Shown: positions 23,229 through 31,036 of the stretch, piece by piece | Position numbering within the stretch: the stretch's first letter is position 1 | How the letters are laid out: every line of letters starts with the position of its first letter | NCBI RefSeq assembly: GCF_005049235.1 | Contig: NZ_SUMD01000007.1 | Location: 1 to 64,000, forward strand | Reading direction: 5' to 3' | DNA length: 64,000 bases | Source of the DNA: Rhodococcus oryzae | GTDB taxonomy: Bacteria > Actinomycetota > Actinomycetes > Mycobacteriales > Mycobacteriaceae | Translations under genes and position numbers: made by a program | The notes under the pieces: generated by a model | Told to the model about the DNA's origin: nothing | Database searches by the model: none | The model's input: the letters and a program-made list of their open reading frames with translations, nothing else

Positions 23229-24008
23229 GTGCGGAAACTGATTCTCAGCCTCGTGTTGTTGTTGGCGCTCGCGGTGGTCGTCGACTTCGGCGCGGCCGCC
23301 TACTCCGAGTATCGGGTCTCACGGAGCCTGCGCGAGGGCGGTGAGCTCAATTCGGACCCCGACGTGACCATCGGCGGCTTCCCCTTCCTCACCCAGGCCG
23401 TGGACGGCAAATACGAGAACGTCGAGATCCGTGCGCGGGGCGTCGATAGCCAGGTCCTCGGCGAGGTCACCGTCGAGGCGAACCTGCGCGGGGTGAACAT
23501 CCCCGCATCCGACCTGGTGAACGGCACCGTCAAGACTGTCCCCGTCGACCAGCTCGACGGCCGGATCCTGATCGACGCCACCGCTCTTGGCCAGTTCCTC
23601 GGGATCCCCGACCTCCAGGTGTCCGCGCCGCCCGCGGACAAGTCCGACGGCACCGGCGGATCCGGCGGTTCCGGGATGACCACCTCCGGCGGCGTGGTGC
23701 TGACCGGCACTGTTCCGATCGGTCCGCTGTCGGCGGCCGTGAGCGTGCAGGCCGACCTCCTCCTCGACGGCGAGGACGTCAAGATCGTCGCCACCGACCT
23801 CTACTTCGGCCCCGAGGGCAATGCGGACTTCACCGTCCCCGGACCGTTCAAACCCGCCGTGCTCGGGCTGTTCACCCGCACCGTCGAGGCCCAGCAGCTG
23901 CCCTTCGGCGTGCTGCCGACCAAGGTCTATGCGGAGGGCTCGCAGGTCGTCATCGAGGGCTCCGGCGAGAACGTGGTGATCAACCTCGACGATCTGCAGA
24001 CGCCATGA
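23229..24008 (+). CDS. lmeA: LmeA-family phospholipid-binding protein (DUF2993)
   Basis: About 259 residues from GTG 23229, which places the signal-anchor LILSLVLLLALAVVVDFGAA directly at the N-terminus; GTG 23172 is an alternative 19 codons earlier. The mature domain shows the DUF2993 pattern (VTIGGFPFLTQAVDGKYENVEIRA, LRGVNIPASDLVNG, LPFGVLPTKVYAEGSQVVIEGSGENV). In mycobacteria LmeA is a periplasmic phosphatidylinositol-binding protein needed for normal lipomannan/lipoarabinomannan. The stop overlaps the thioredoxin start (ATGA), so the two are coupled. It is divergent from glnR. Confidence 0.85.
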   Translation: MRKLILSLVLLLALAVVVDFGAAAYSEYRVSRSLREGGELNSDPDVTIGGFPFLTQAVDGKYENVEIRARGVDSQVLGEVTVEANLRGVNIPASDLVNGTVKTVPVDQLDGRILIDATALGQFLGIPDLQVSAPPADKSDGTGGSGGSGMTTSGGVVLTGTVPIGPLSAAVSVQADLLLDGEDVKIVATDLYFGPEGNADFTVPGPFKPAVLGLFTRTVEAQQLPFGVLPTKVYAEGSQVVIEGSGENVVINLDDLQTP

Positions 24009-24484
24009 CCGGTCTGCTCGTCCTCGCGCTGGTCCTCGTCGCGGCCGCGGCGGCCGGGCTGGTGCTGCGGGCCCGGTCCGGCGCCGTGCGGGCCACCGCA
24101 CCGTCCGATTCCGGCTCCGACACCCGCCGCGCCCTGCTCGCGGAGGCCGGGGTGGCGGGCGCGGGCCCCGCCGTCCTGCATTTCTCCGCCGACTGGTGCG
24201 GGCCATGCGCAGCCGTCCGCCGGGTGATCGGCCAGGTGCTCGAGACACTCGACGGGGAACTCGACCCGGCATCCACCCGGGCCGTGGAGATCGAGGTCGA
24301 CATCGACGAGAACCCCGCGCTCGCAGCCGAACTCGACGTCCTGTCGCTGCCGACCACGTTCATCTTCGACGCCGAGGGCATGCAGCGGTACCGGGTGTCC
24401 GGGGTTCCGACCGCCGCCGACCTGCGGGCCGCGCTGCTCCCCCTGTGCGGACCCGGGGATTCACACCCGCCCGAAAACGGGTAA
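24005..24484 (+). CDS. thiX: thioredoxin-family protein (ThiX-like)
   Basis: 159 residues. An N-terminal membrane helix (LLVLALVLVAAAAAGLVLRA) is followed by a thioredoxin fold with the active site WCGPC (Cys65, Cys68) and the cis-Pro loop LSLPTTFIF. The active site probably faces either the cytoplasm or the periplasm depending on anchor orientation; the charge pattern (RAR after the helix) favours the cytoplasm. Its position matches Rv0816c. It probably reduces disulfides in a neighbouring sulfur or lipid process, but the partner is unknown. Confidence 0.85.
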   Translation: MTGLLVLALVLVAAAAAGLVLRARSGAVRATAPSDSGSDTRRALLAEAGVAGAGPAVLHFSADWCGPCAAVRRVIGQVLETLDGELDPASTRAVEIEVDIDENPALAAELDVLSLPTTFIFDAEGMQRYRVSGVPTAADLRAALLPLCGPGDSHPPENG

Positions 24485-24487
24485 GCT
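24482..24487 (+). promoter_or_regulatory. -10 box (TAAGCT) of a leaderless sulfur-operon transcript
   Basis: TAAGCT fits TANNNT and ends 7 nt before GTG 24495. No Shine-Dalgarno precedes that GTG. Transcription starting at the GTG would give a leaderless mRNA beginning with the Cys-rich leader peptide. Confidence 0.6.
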
Positions 24488-24494
24488 GCCTCTC

Positions 24495-24581
24495 GTGCAA
24501 ACCAGCCAGGAGCTCATGCTCACCCGACGCCGCACAGTTGATCTGTGCCGCCTCGGCGGTTGTTGCTGTACCTGCTGCTGA
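24495..24581 (+). CDS. Cys-rich leader peptide (cysteine attenuation uORF)
   Basis: A 28-codon frame from GTG 24495 (or 21 codons from ATG 24516) to TGA 24579-24581, ending RRRTVDLCRLGGCCCTCC. Six Cys codons lie in the last 18 residues, five of them in the final six. The RRxVDLCR core matches the small actinobacterial leader peptides found before sulfur-assimilation and sulfurtransferase genes, and poly-Cys uORFs of mycobacteria are known to attenuate downstream genes according to cysteine supply. Here it sits 130 bp before the DUF4395-cysA2-sseC cluster. It is below usual gene-size limits. Ribosome stalling at scarce Cys-tRNA would affect downstream expression; this is inferred by analogy. 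Confidence 0.85.
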   Translation: MQTSQELMLTRRRTVDLCRLGGCCCTCC

Positions 24582-24711
24582 TTCCACGGCTGACGTTCTC
24601 CGCTCATCCGGCATCTCTTGCCTGAGCACCGCGCCGTGATCGCAATCCGGAATACCCGCGGTTCATCTCCGCACGTCAAGGCATCCGTTTCAAGCGCAGG
24701 AGTTCTCTCCC

Positions 24712-25200
24712 ATGTCCACCTCCACCACCTCCCGGTCCCGCACCGGTAGTGCCGACCAGGTCGACGTCCGCGGTCCGCGGTTCGCGGCCTGGATCACCAC
24801 CGGTGTCCTCGTGGCCGTGCTCGTGCTGTCGACGTTCTCCCTGGTCGCGGCCGGTCTGCTGCTCGCGGCGCAGGCCGTCGTCTTCGGGCTCGGCGCGGCC
24901 CGCGGCCCCCGCAACAGCCCGTACGGCCAGGTGTTCGCCCGGTTCGTCGCGCCGCGGCTGTCCCCGACCACCGAGCGCGAGCCGGTCGCCCCGCTGCGGT
25001 TCGCCCAGCTCGTCGGCCTGGTCTTCGCCGTTGTCGGCGTGGCGGGCTTCCTCACCGGCCTCACAGTCGTCGGCACCGTGGCCACCGGGTTCGCCCTCTT
25101 CGCCGCACTGCTGAACGCGGCCTTCGCGTTCTGCCTCGGCTGCCAGATCTACCCGCTCGTTGCCCGCTTCCGCAGGTCGACATCGATCACCGCGGCCTAG
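24712..25200 (+). CDS. DUF4395 membrane protein, sulfur-cluster associated
   Basis: 162 residues with the DUF4395 pattern: VRGPRFAAWITTGVLVAVLVLS, then RGPRNSPYGQVFARFVAPRL, and C-terminal AFCLGCQIYPLVAR. Four hydrophobic helices are visible, and the pair CLGC lies at a membrane boundary. The ATG follows AGGAG at 8-9 nt. DUF4395 proteins often sit beside thiosulfate sulfurtransferases and thioredoxins. A role in moving or relaying a sulfur species across the membrane through the CxxC pair is a reasonable inference but unproved. It is first in the set after the Cys leader. Confidence 0.85.
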   Translation: MSTSTTSRSRTGSADQVDVRGPRFAAWITTGVLVAVLVLSTFSLVAAGLLLAAQAVVFGLGAARGPRNSPYGQVFARFVAPRLSPTTEREPVAPLRFAQLVGLVFAVVGVAGFLTGLTVVGTVATGFALFAALLNAAFAFCLGCQIYPLVARFRRSTSITAA

Positions 25201-25270
25201 CCGCGCAATCGAACCGGCCTAGGCCGCACCACACCCCACATACCCCGCAAGAAGTATCGAAAGGAAAACC

Positions 25271-26104
25271 ATGGCTCGCTCCGACGTCCTGGTCTCTGCC
25301 GACTGGGCCGAGCAGAACCTCAACGCACCGAAGACGGTCTTCGTCGAGGTCGACGAAGACACGTCGGCCTACGACGGCGGCCACATCGAGGGCGCTGTCC
25401 GGCTCGACTGGCGCAAGGACCTGCAGGACGGCGTCCGTCGTGACTTCCTGAACCGCGAGCAGTTCTCCGCGCTGCTGTCCGCCAAGGGCATCGCCAACGA
25501 CGACACCGTCGTCCTCTACGGCGGCAACAACAACTGGTTCGCCGCGTACGCGTACTGGTACTTCAAGCTGTACGGCCACCAGGACATCAAGCTGATCGAC
25601 GGCGGCCGCAAGAAGTGGGAGCTCGACGGCCGCCCGCTGTCGAAGGACGAGGTCGTCCGCCCGGCCACCACCTACCAGGCCGGCGAGCCGGACACCTCCA
25701 TCCGCGCCTTCCGCGACGAGGTCATCAACGCCATCGGCAGCAAGAACCTGGTCGACGTGCGCTCGCCCGACGAGTTCTCCGGCAAGATCCTCGCGCCTGC
25801 GCACCTCCCGCAGGAGCAGGCGCAGCAGCGTGGCCACGTCCCCGGCGCCATCAACATCCCGTGGAGCACCACCGCCAACGAGGACGGCACCTTCAAGTCC
25901 GACGAGGACCTGACGAAGCTCTACGCCGAGAAGGGCTTCGACGAGAGCAAGGAAACGATCGCCTACTGCCGCATCGGCGAGCGCTCGAGCCACACCTGGT
26001 TCGTGCTGCAGGAGATCCTCGGTAAGAACAATGTCAAGAACTACGACGGCAGCTGGGTTGAGTACGGCTCCCTCGTGGGTGCACCGATCGAGTTGGGAGC
26101 CTAG
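25271..26104 (+). CDS. cysA2: thiosulfate sulfurtransferase (rhodanese), CysA2/SseA type
   Basis: 277 residues, two rhodanese domains. The N-terminal inactive domain carries VFVEVDEDTSAYDGGHIEGA. The C-terminal domain has VDVRSPDEFSGKI and catalytic Cys233 in AYCRIGERSSHTWF. It transfers sulfane sulfur from thiosulfate to cyanide or, in cells, to other acceptors. CRxGxR at the active site is typical of thiosulfate-using enzymes. It lies 70 bp after DUF4395 and 2 bp before sseC, and corresponds to Rv0815c. AAAGGA precedes the ATG. Cysteine-dependent control via the upstream leader is likely. Confidence 0.95.
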   Translation: MARSDVLVSADWAEQNLNAPKTVFVEVDEDTSAYDGGHIEGAVRLDWRKDLQDGVRRDFLNREQFSALLSAKGIANDDTVVLYGGNNNWFAAYAYWYFKLYGHQDIKLIDGGRKKWELDGRPLSKDEVVRPATTYQAGEPDTSIRAFRDEVINAIGSKNLVDVRSPDEFSGKILAPAHLPQEQAQQRGHVPGAINIPWSTTANEDGTFKSDEDLTKLYAEKGFDESKETIAYCRIGERSSHTWFVLQEILGKNNVKNYDGSWVEYGSLVGAPIELGA

Positions 26105-26106
26105 TT

Positions 26107-26412
26107 ATGTGTGGAGCACCTGTTCAGGGTCAGACCCTGCCCGCGGGCGTGGACGTCGAGAAGGAAACCGTCATCACCGGCCGCGTGCTGGCCGCTGACG
26201 GCCAGCCGGTTGGCGGCGCGTTCGTCCGCCTGCTCGACGGCACCGGCGAGTTCACCGCCGAGGTCGTGGCCTCCGGCACCGGCGACTTCCGGTTCTTCGC
26301 CGCCCCCGGCACCTGGACCGTGCGTGCGCTGTCCAGCACCGGCAACGGCGACACCACCGTCACCCCCGAGGGCAACGGCGTCCACAACGTGGACATCACC
26401 GTCTCGAAGTAA
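26107..26412 (+). CDS. sseC: SseC, DUF1416 protein
   Basis: A 101-residue beta-rich protein beginning MCGAPVQGQTLPAGVDV and then showing a carboxypeptidase-regulatory/transthyretin-like pattern (VITGRVLAADGQPVGGAFVRLLD, GDFRFFAAPGTWTVRAL). It directly follows cysA2, as Rv0814c follows Rv0815c. SseC is always paired with the sulfurtransferase, and the conserved N-terminal MCGAP Cys may accept or relay sulfur; that role is inferred. A strong terminator ends the unit 11 bp later. Confidence 0.92.
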   Translation: MCGAPVQGQTLPAGVDVEKETVITGRVLAADGQPVGGAFVRLLDGTGEFTAEVVASGTGDFRFFAAPGTWTVRALSSTGNGDTTVTPEGNGVHNVDITVSK

Positions 26413-26423
26413 AAGCGCCTCCC

Positions 26424-26468
26424 AGCGGCCCCGCTCCCCCACCAGGGAGCGGGGCCGCTTTGGCTTTC
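26424..26468 (+). terminator. intrinsic terminator of the sulfur operon
   Basis: AGCGGCCCCGCTCCC (26424-26438) pairs perfectly with GGGAGCGGGGCCGCT (26445-26459) around CCACCA, followed by TTTGGCTTT. It is one of the strongest terminators in the window. Confidence 0.93.
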
Positions 26469-26512
26469 CCTGGCAGTCGGCACCCACGGCATGCGGCTGC
26501 GACGCAGCGGTT

Positions 26513-26518
26513 TACACT
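26513..26518 (+). promoter_or_regulatory. -10 box (TACACT) before a leaderless microprotein gene
   Basis: TACACT (consensus TANNNT) is followed by 6 nt and then GTG 26525. No Shine-Dalgarno is present. It lies 45 bp after the sulfur-operon terminator, so this is a new transcript. Confidence 0.6.
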
Positions 26519-26524
26519 GATGCC

Positions 26525-26623
26525 GTGGTCATCTTCTTCGAGGTTCTACTCGCCTTCGCCTCCGTGCTGATTGCTTGGTTCTCGCTGTATGTCGTGTACC
26601 GCCTGGTGACCGACGAGTCGTGA
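26525..26623 (+). CDS. 32-residue single-helix membrane microprotein
   Basis: From GTG 26525 to TGA 26621-26623 it encodes a peptide starting [17 protein letters not shown] and ending in the polar tail YRLVTDES, i.e. almost entirely one transmembrane helix. The stop overlaps the GTG start of the nitrobindin-like gene (GTGA), and a -10 box sits 6 nt before its own GTG. Both facts support a real gene and translational coupling. It could anchor the downstream protein, act only as a translated leader, or serve a respiratory complex; the sequence alone does not decide. Confidence 0.7.
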   Translation: MVIFFEVLLAFASVLIAWFSLYVVYRLVTDES

Positions 26624-27336
26624 GCCAGACGTCCGGTCCGGACGACGGTGCGCAGCCCCAATCGGGCGAGGGCACACCGTCTGATGCGGTGTCCGTGCAG
26701 CGCGGCAGCGGCGATCGTGCCGTAGCCGCCGCCGAGGAGCGCGCGAAGGAAACCAGCGCGCGCAACATCCCGGTGTTGCCCGACCTCCCCATCCCCGAGG
26801 ACACCGCCAACCTGCGGCTCGGCCCCGACCTGAACCCGGGCATGCTCGCGCTGCTCCCCCTGGTCGGCGTCTGGCGTGGCGAGGGCGAGGCCAACAACCC
26901 CGCCGACGGCGAGTACCGCTTCGGCCAGCAGATCGTGGTCTCGCACGACGGCGGCAACTACCTGCACTGGGAATCACAGACCTGGGTCCTCGACGCCGAC
27001 GGCGAGTTCGTCCGGCCGGACCTGCGTGAGAGCGGGTACTGGCGTGTCGCGGGAGACGGCATCCCGGGGAGCATCGACGAGGAGACAGTCGAGCTGCTGC
27101 TCACGCACAGCTCCGGGGTCGTCGAGCTGTACTACGGCCGAGCGCTGACCCAGTCCAGCTGGGAGCTCGCGACCGACGTGGTCATCCGCAGCAAGCAGGG
27201 TGCCGTTGTCGGTGGCGCCAAGCGCCTGTACGGGATCGTCGAGGGCGGCGATCTCGCCTACGTCGAGGAGCGCATCCTCGCCGACGGCCCGCTGAAGCCG
27301 CACCTCTCGGCCCGCCTCGCCCGCTACATCGGTTAG
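26620..27336 (+). CDS. nitrobindin-like (FABP-fold, THAP4-type) heme-binding protein
   Basis: 238 residues from GTG 26620 ([10 protein letters not shown]), chosen for the 4-bp overlap with the microprotein. Residues 1-55 are a polar, probably disordered leader; the rest is a 10-strand barrel. The family mark [12 protein letters not shown] is visible, then [37 protein letters not shown] and C-terminal [11 protein letters not shown]. Bacterial nitrobindins hold ferric heme via a His near the C-terminus and isomerise peroxynitrite. The gene matches Rv0813c in position. Heme binding here is inferred from family only. Confidence 0.88.
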   Translation: MSQTSGPDDGAQPQSGEGTPSDAVSVQRGSGDRAVAAAEERAKETSARNIPVLPDLPIPEDTANLRLGPDLNPGMLALLPLVGVWRGEGEANNPADGEYRFGQQIVVSHDGGNYLHWESQTWVLDADGEFVRPDLRESGYWRVAGDGIPGSIDEETVELLLTHSSGVVELYYGRALTQSSWELATDVVIRSKQGAVVGGAKRLYGIVEGGDLAYVEERILADGPLKPHLSARLARYIG

Positions 27337-27516
27337 CCGCGGCTCCGCCGCCCGACCGCAATCCAACGCAGAACGACCCCCGAGCCGTACCCGTGCGCGG
27401 ACGTCAGTCGCACGGATCCCGATCAACACTCGACCGGGGACTCGGGGGCCGGGTAGCTGCCTGGGATTCGCCAGCCGCAATCGCGGTTGATGGAACCCCA
27501 CCGTCAGCGGTAGCGG

Positions 27517-27555
27517 CTAGCTGACAGCCACCTCACGCGTCCTGTAGTTCTTCAA
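27517..27555 (-). CDS. candidate 12-codon peptide gene with strong ribosome site
   Basis: On the minus strand AAGGAGGT (27565-27572), a perfect anti-16S match, lies 9 nt before TTG 27555, which opens a frame ending in TAG (27517-27519) with product MKNYRTREVAVS; CTG 27561 would give MKLKNYRTREVAVS. A promoter-like pair, TTGCGA (27611-27616) and TATTTT (27588-27593) with 17-bp spacing, lies just upstream. No family is recognised. It may be a leader peptide, a free microprotein or part of a small RNA gene between cydC and the convergent nitrobindin gene. Confidence 0.5.
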   Translation of the reverse strand: MKNYRTREVAVS

Positions 27556-27587
27556 CTTCAGACCACCTCCTTCCTCGTGTACGGACG

Positions 27588-27616
27588 AAAATACGCCCGC
27601 CGCGAGGGGCTCGCAA
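27588..27616 (-). promoter_or_regulatory. promoter-like pair TTGCGA-N17-TATTTT
   Basis: On the minus strand the -35-like TTGCGA (27611-27616) and -10-like TATTTT (27588-27593) have ideal 17-bp spacing. It begins 5 bp beyond the cydC stop and faces the 12-codon frame with the perfect Shine-Dalgarno. Confidence 0.45.
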
Positions 27617-27620
27617 TCGA

Positions 27621-29318
27621 TTAAATCGTCGCCTCTTCTTGCGCGGATGCCGACTCGTTCCCGACGGCGATCACCAGGTCGGCCCCCGTGTCGGCGGGCA
27701 GCTGATGTGTCACCACGACCACCGTGCGGCCGGGGTCCACCAGGCCGGCGCCGCGGTCGAGCAGGCCCCGCAGTATCGCCGCGCCCGCCTCCGCGTCGAG
27801 ATGCTCGGTCGGCTCGTCCAGCAGCAGCACCCCTGCGGGCGAGGCGATGGCCCGCGCCAGCAGCAGGCGCCGACGCTGGCCACCGGACACCGACCGGCCC
27901 CCCGACGCCAGCGAGGTGTGCACACCGTCCGGGAGCCCCGACACCCAGGACCCCAGCCCGACCTTCCCGAGCACCGCCCGCGCGCCCTCCTCGTCCAGCT
28001 CGCCGTCCGCGACGCGCAGGTTCTCCAGCAGCGAGGTGTCGAACAGGTGGGCGTCCTCGGCGAAGAACCCCACGGCGCGACGCAGCGAGTCGGCATCGAC
28101 CGATCCGGCCGGGGTCCCGTTCACCGTCAGCGACCCGGAGACGGGAGCGAGCAGCCCCGCCAGCGTCATCAGCATGGTGGTCTTGCCCGCGCCGCTGGGT
28201 CCGACGATCACGACCCGGGCGCCCGGCGCCAGGTGCAGGTCCAGCGGCTCGGTCACCGCGCCGCCCGGCCACCCGCAGCGCAGGTTCTCGGTGCGCAGGT
28301 GCACCGGCGCCTCGACCGGCACACCCCCGGTCGGCACCGGATCCCCCGACCGGTCGAGCAGGTCCATGATCCGTGCCGACGCGAGCCTCGCCCTGGTCAG
28401 CGCGACCGCCGCGGCGGGCAACGCGGCCGTGCCCTCGAACGCGGCGAGCGGCACCAACACCAGGATCGCCAACGCCATCGGGGTCATCTCGCCCGGTGCC
28501 CCGCCCTCGGGGCCGTACAGCGCGATGCCGATCAGCAGCGATCCCAGCACGCTCGCCCCGATGGCAAGCGGCGTCGCGGCCGCGGCGAAGGCGGACGGGA
28601 CCGCGGACCGGTCGGTGGCCCGGATCGCGCGGGCCTCCCAGTCATTGGCCGCCCGGACCGTCTCGCCGAGCCGGCCCGCGACGCGGAGTTCGGCGGCATG
28701 GTCGAGGGCCAGCACCGCGGTCTCGCTGAAGCGTGCCGAGGCGACCGCGCCGTCCGCCTCCGCCATCCGCGCGGCCCGTGCGGACAGCACCGGCGCGAGC
28801 ACCCCCGAGACCACGAGCGCGACGGCCAGCACCAGCGCCGCGGCGGGCGAGATCAGCGCGAGCCCGACGGTCGCCGCGACCGCCAGGATCGCGGCGACGG
28901 CCATCGGGATAAGCGCCCGGACCACCACGTCGCCGAGCGCGTCGACGTCCGCCCCGGTGCGCGCGAGCAGATCCCCGCGGCGCAATCCGGCAGGGGCGGC
29001 GGGGTCTCCCGTGGAGAGCCGACGGTAGATCCGTTCGCGGGCCGCGGTGGTGCCGCGCAGCGCCGCGTCGTGGGTGGCGAGCCGTTCGAGGTAGCGGAAC
29101 ACACCGCGCGAGATGCCAAGGGCGCGAACCGAGACCACCGCGACCGAGAGATCGAGCACCGGCGGCATCTGCCAGGCCCTTGTGATCAGCCAGGCGGACA
29201 AGGCGGCGAGGGCGAGCGCGCTGCCGAGGGTCGCGACCCCGGCCGCGATCGCGGACAGGACCCGGCCCGGCCGCAGTTCGAGTAGTCGGAGGGCGCGCAG
29301 GAGCGGATCGCGGCTCAT
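27621..29318 (-). CDS. cydC: cytochrome bd biogenesis ABC exporter subunit CydC
   Basis: 565 residues from ATG 29318 (MSRDPLLRALRLLELRPGRV). The frame stays open upstream into cydD and is not used. An ABC type-1 membrane domain with six helices occupies about 1-320, then an ATPase domain: Walker A GPSGAGKTT, signature VSGGQRRRLLLARAI, Walker B GVLLLDEPTEHLD, His switch in VVVVTHQLP. With CydD it forms the heterodimer that exports cysteine/glutathione-type thiols or heme and is needed to assemble cytochrome bd. ATGA overlap with cydD. Confidence 0.94.
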   Translation of the reverse strand: MSRDPLLRALRLLELRPGRVLSAIAAGVATLGSALALAALSAWLITRAWQMPPVLDLSVAVVSVRALGISRGVFRYLERLATHDAALRGTTAARERIYRRLSTGDPAAPAGLRRGDLLARTGADVDALGDVVVRALIPMAVAAILAVAATVGLALISPAAALVLAVALVVSGVLAPVLSARAARMAEADGAVASARFSETAVLALDHAAELRVAGRLGETVRAANDWEARAIRATDRSAVPSAFAAAATPLAIGASVLGSLLIGIALYGPEGGAPGEMTPMALAILVLVPLAAFEGTAALPAAAVALTRARLASARIMDLLDRSGDPVPTGGVPVEAPVHLRTENLRCGWPGGAVTEPLDLHLAPGARVVIVGPSGAGKTTMLMTLAGLLAPVSGSLTVNGTPAGSVDADSLRRAVGFFAEDAHLFDTSLLENLRVADGELDEEGARAVLGKVGLGSWVSGLPDGVHTSLASGGRSVSGGQRRRLLLARAIASPAGVLLLDEPTEHLDAEAGAAILRGLLDRGAGLVDPGRTVVVVTHQLPADTGADLVIAVGNESASAQEEATI

Positions 29319-31036
29319 GCCGGTACCTCCGAGATCGGGTCCGCACCGTCGGCGGCCTCGACGAGCACCACCTCGTCGCCTGCGCGGAGCACCGTGTCCC
29401 GGTGCCCGACCATCACCACGGTGCGGCCGCGGGCGGCGAGGCCGCACACCGACCGGAGCACCGTCGCCTCGGTGGCGGGATCGAGGTGGGCGGTCGGCTC
29501 GTCGAGAAGCACCACCGTGGCGTCGGAGAGCAGCACCCGGGTCAGCGCCAGCCGCTGCCGCTGACCGAGCGAGAGGCCGAGGCCACCCACCCCAACCCTC
29601 GTCTGCCAGCCGTCCGAGAGATCGGCCAGCACCGTATCGAATCCCGTTGCCGCGCAGGCCCTGTCGACGGCGTCGACATCGCTTGCCACCGGCCCGGTGA
29701 GTTCCAGGTTCTCGCGCAGGGTGCCGGGGATCAGCACCGGATGTTGGGGCAGCCACGCCACCTCGCGCCACCACTGCTCGGCGTCGAGTGCGCGCACAGG
29801 CACCCCACCGACCGACACCTCGCCCTCGTCGGGGTCGGCGAGACCGAGGATCAGGTGCAGCACGGTGGACTTGCCGGATCCGTTGGCGCCGGTGAGCACG
29901 GTGACCCGGCCCGGCTCCAGGACCGCGTCCAGGCCGCGCGGGGCCCACTGTCCGCGGGCCCGCACCCCCACCGCGCGCAGCACGATCGGGCCGAGGGGCA
30001 CGGCGCGGTCGCCCTCCCCCGCGACGACCGGTTCCCGCTCGTCCAGCACCCCGAATGCCTTCTCGGCGGCGGCCATCCCGTCCTCGGCGGCGTGGAACTG
30101 CGCGCCGACCATCCGCAACGGCAGGTACACCTCGGCGGCGAGGATCAGCGCGATCACGCCTCCGCGTAGTTCCATGCCGCCGAACACGAGTCGCAGGCCG
30201 ATGCTCACCGCGACAAGCGCGACGCAGAGCGTGGCCAACAGCTCGAGCACCATCGCGGACAGGAACGCGATCCGCAGCGCCGACATGGTGGTGTGCCGGT
30301 GCGCATCCCCTAGGGCCCGGACCCGTGCCGCCGGACCCCGTTCGCGACCGAGCGCCCGCAGCGTGGGCAGACCCGCCAGCAGGTCGAGCAGCTGCGCGGA
30401 CAGCGCGGTCATCGTGGTCAGCGAGGCGGCCGCCTTACCCTTGGTCAGCAGCCCGATCAGGATCATGAAGACCGGCACCAGCGGCAGCGTGAGCGCGATG
30501 ATCACCGCGGAGGTCCGATCGGCGAACAGGATCACCAGCAGGGTGAGCGGCGTGACGGTGACCGCCAGCATCAGGGCGGGCAGGTAGCCGGTGAGATATG
30601 CGCGCAGGCCCTCGATCCCGCGGGTGAGGACGGTGGCGAGCTCACCGCGCCTAGGGTCCAGCTCTCGCGGGGGCAGCTCGGCGGCCGCCTCGAGCACCTC
30701 GCCGCGGAGCTCTCCGATCACCCTCGACGCCGAACGGTGCGCGTATCGGGCGTGTGCCCAGGTGGACGCCGTCCGCACCGCGACCGCGGCGGCCAGGACC
30801 GCCAGCTCGGTCCCCCACGCGGCGGGCGTCCGCGCGTCCGGGTCGGTGATCACCCCGGCCAGCACGGTGCCGATCATCAGTGCCGAGACGATGACCGTGC
30901 CCGCGGTCACCAGGGACAGCGCCACCGTGAGCAGCAGGTAGCCGCGGGCCGATCTCGAGTAGTGCCAGAGCCGGGGATCCACCGGACCGCGCCTGCGAGC
31001 GTGCTCCGCGGGCGCGGCCGGTGCGTCGAGCGACAT
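29315..31036 (-). CDS. cydD: cytochrome bd biogenesis ABC exporter subunit CydD
   Basis: 573 residues. The ABC type-1 membrane domain covers about 30-330. The ATPase domain has Walker A GANGSGKST, signature LSLGQRQRLALTRVLL and Walker B TVVLLDEPTAHLD. It pairs with CydC. Its ATG directly follows the cydB stop with no gap, and its own stop overlaps the cydC start, so the four cyd genes form one tight operon in the order A-B-D-C seen in many actinobacteria with separate subunits. Confidence 0.94.
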   Translation of the reverse strand: MSLDAPAAPAEHARRRGPVDPRLWHYSRSARGYLLLTVALSLVTAGTVIVSALMIGTVLAGVITDPDARTPAAWGTELAVLAAAVAVRTASTWAHARYAHRSASRVIGELRGEVLEAAAELPPRELDPRRGELATVLTRGIEGLRAYLTGYLPALMLAVTVTPLTLLVILFADRTSAVIIALTLPLVPVFMILIGLLTKGKAAASLTTMTALSAQLLDLLAGLPTLRALGRERGPAARVRALGDAHRHTTMSALRIAFLSAMVLELLATLCVALVAVSIGLRLVFGGMELRGGVIALILAAEVYLPLRMVGAQFHAAEDGMAAAEKAFGVLDEREPVVAGEGDRAVPLGPIVLRAVGVRARGQWAPRGLDAVLEPGRVTVLTGANGSGKSTVLHLILGLADPDEGEVSVGGVPVRALDAEQWWREVAWLPQHPVLIPGTLRENLELTGPVASDVDAVDRACAATGFDTVLADLSDGWQTRVGVGGLGLSLGQRQRLALTRVLLSDATVVLLDEPTAHLDPATEATVLRSVCGLAARGRTVVMVGHRDTVLRAGDEVVLVEAADGADPISEVPA

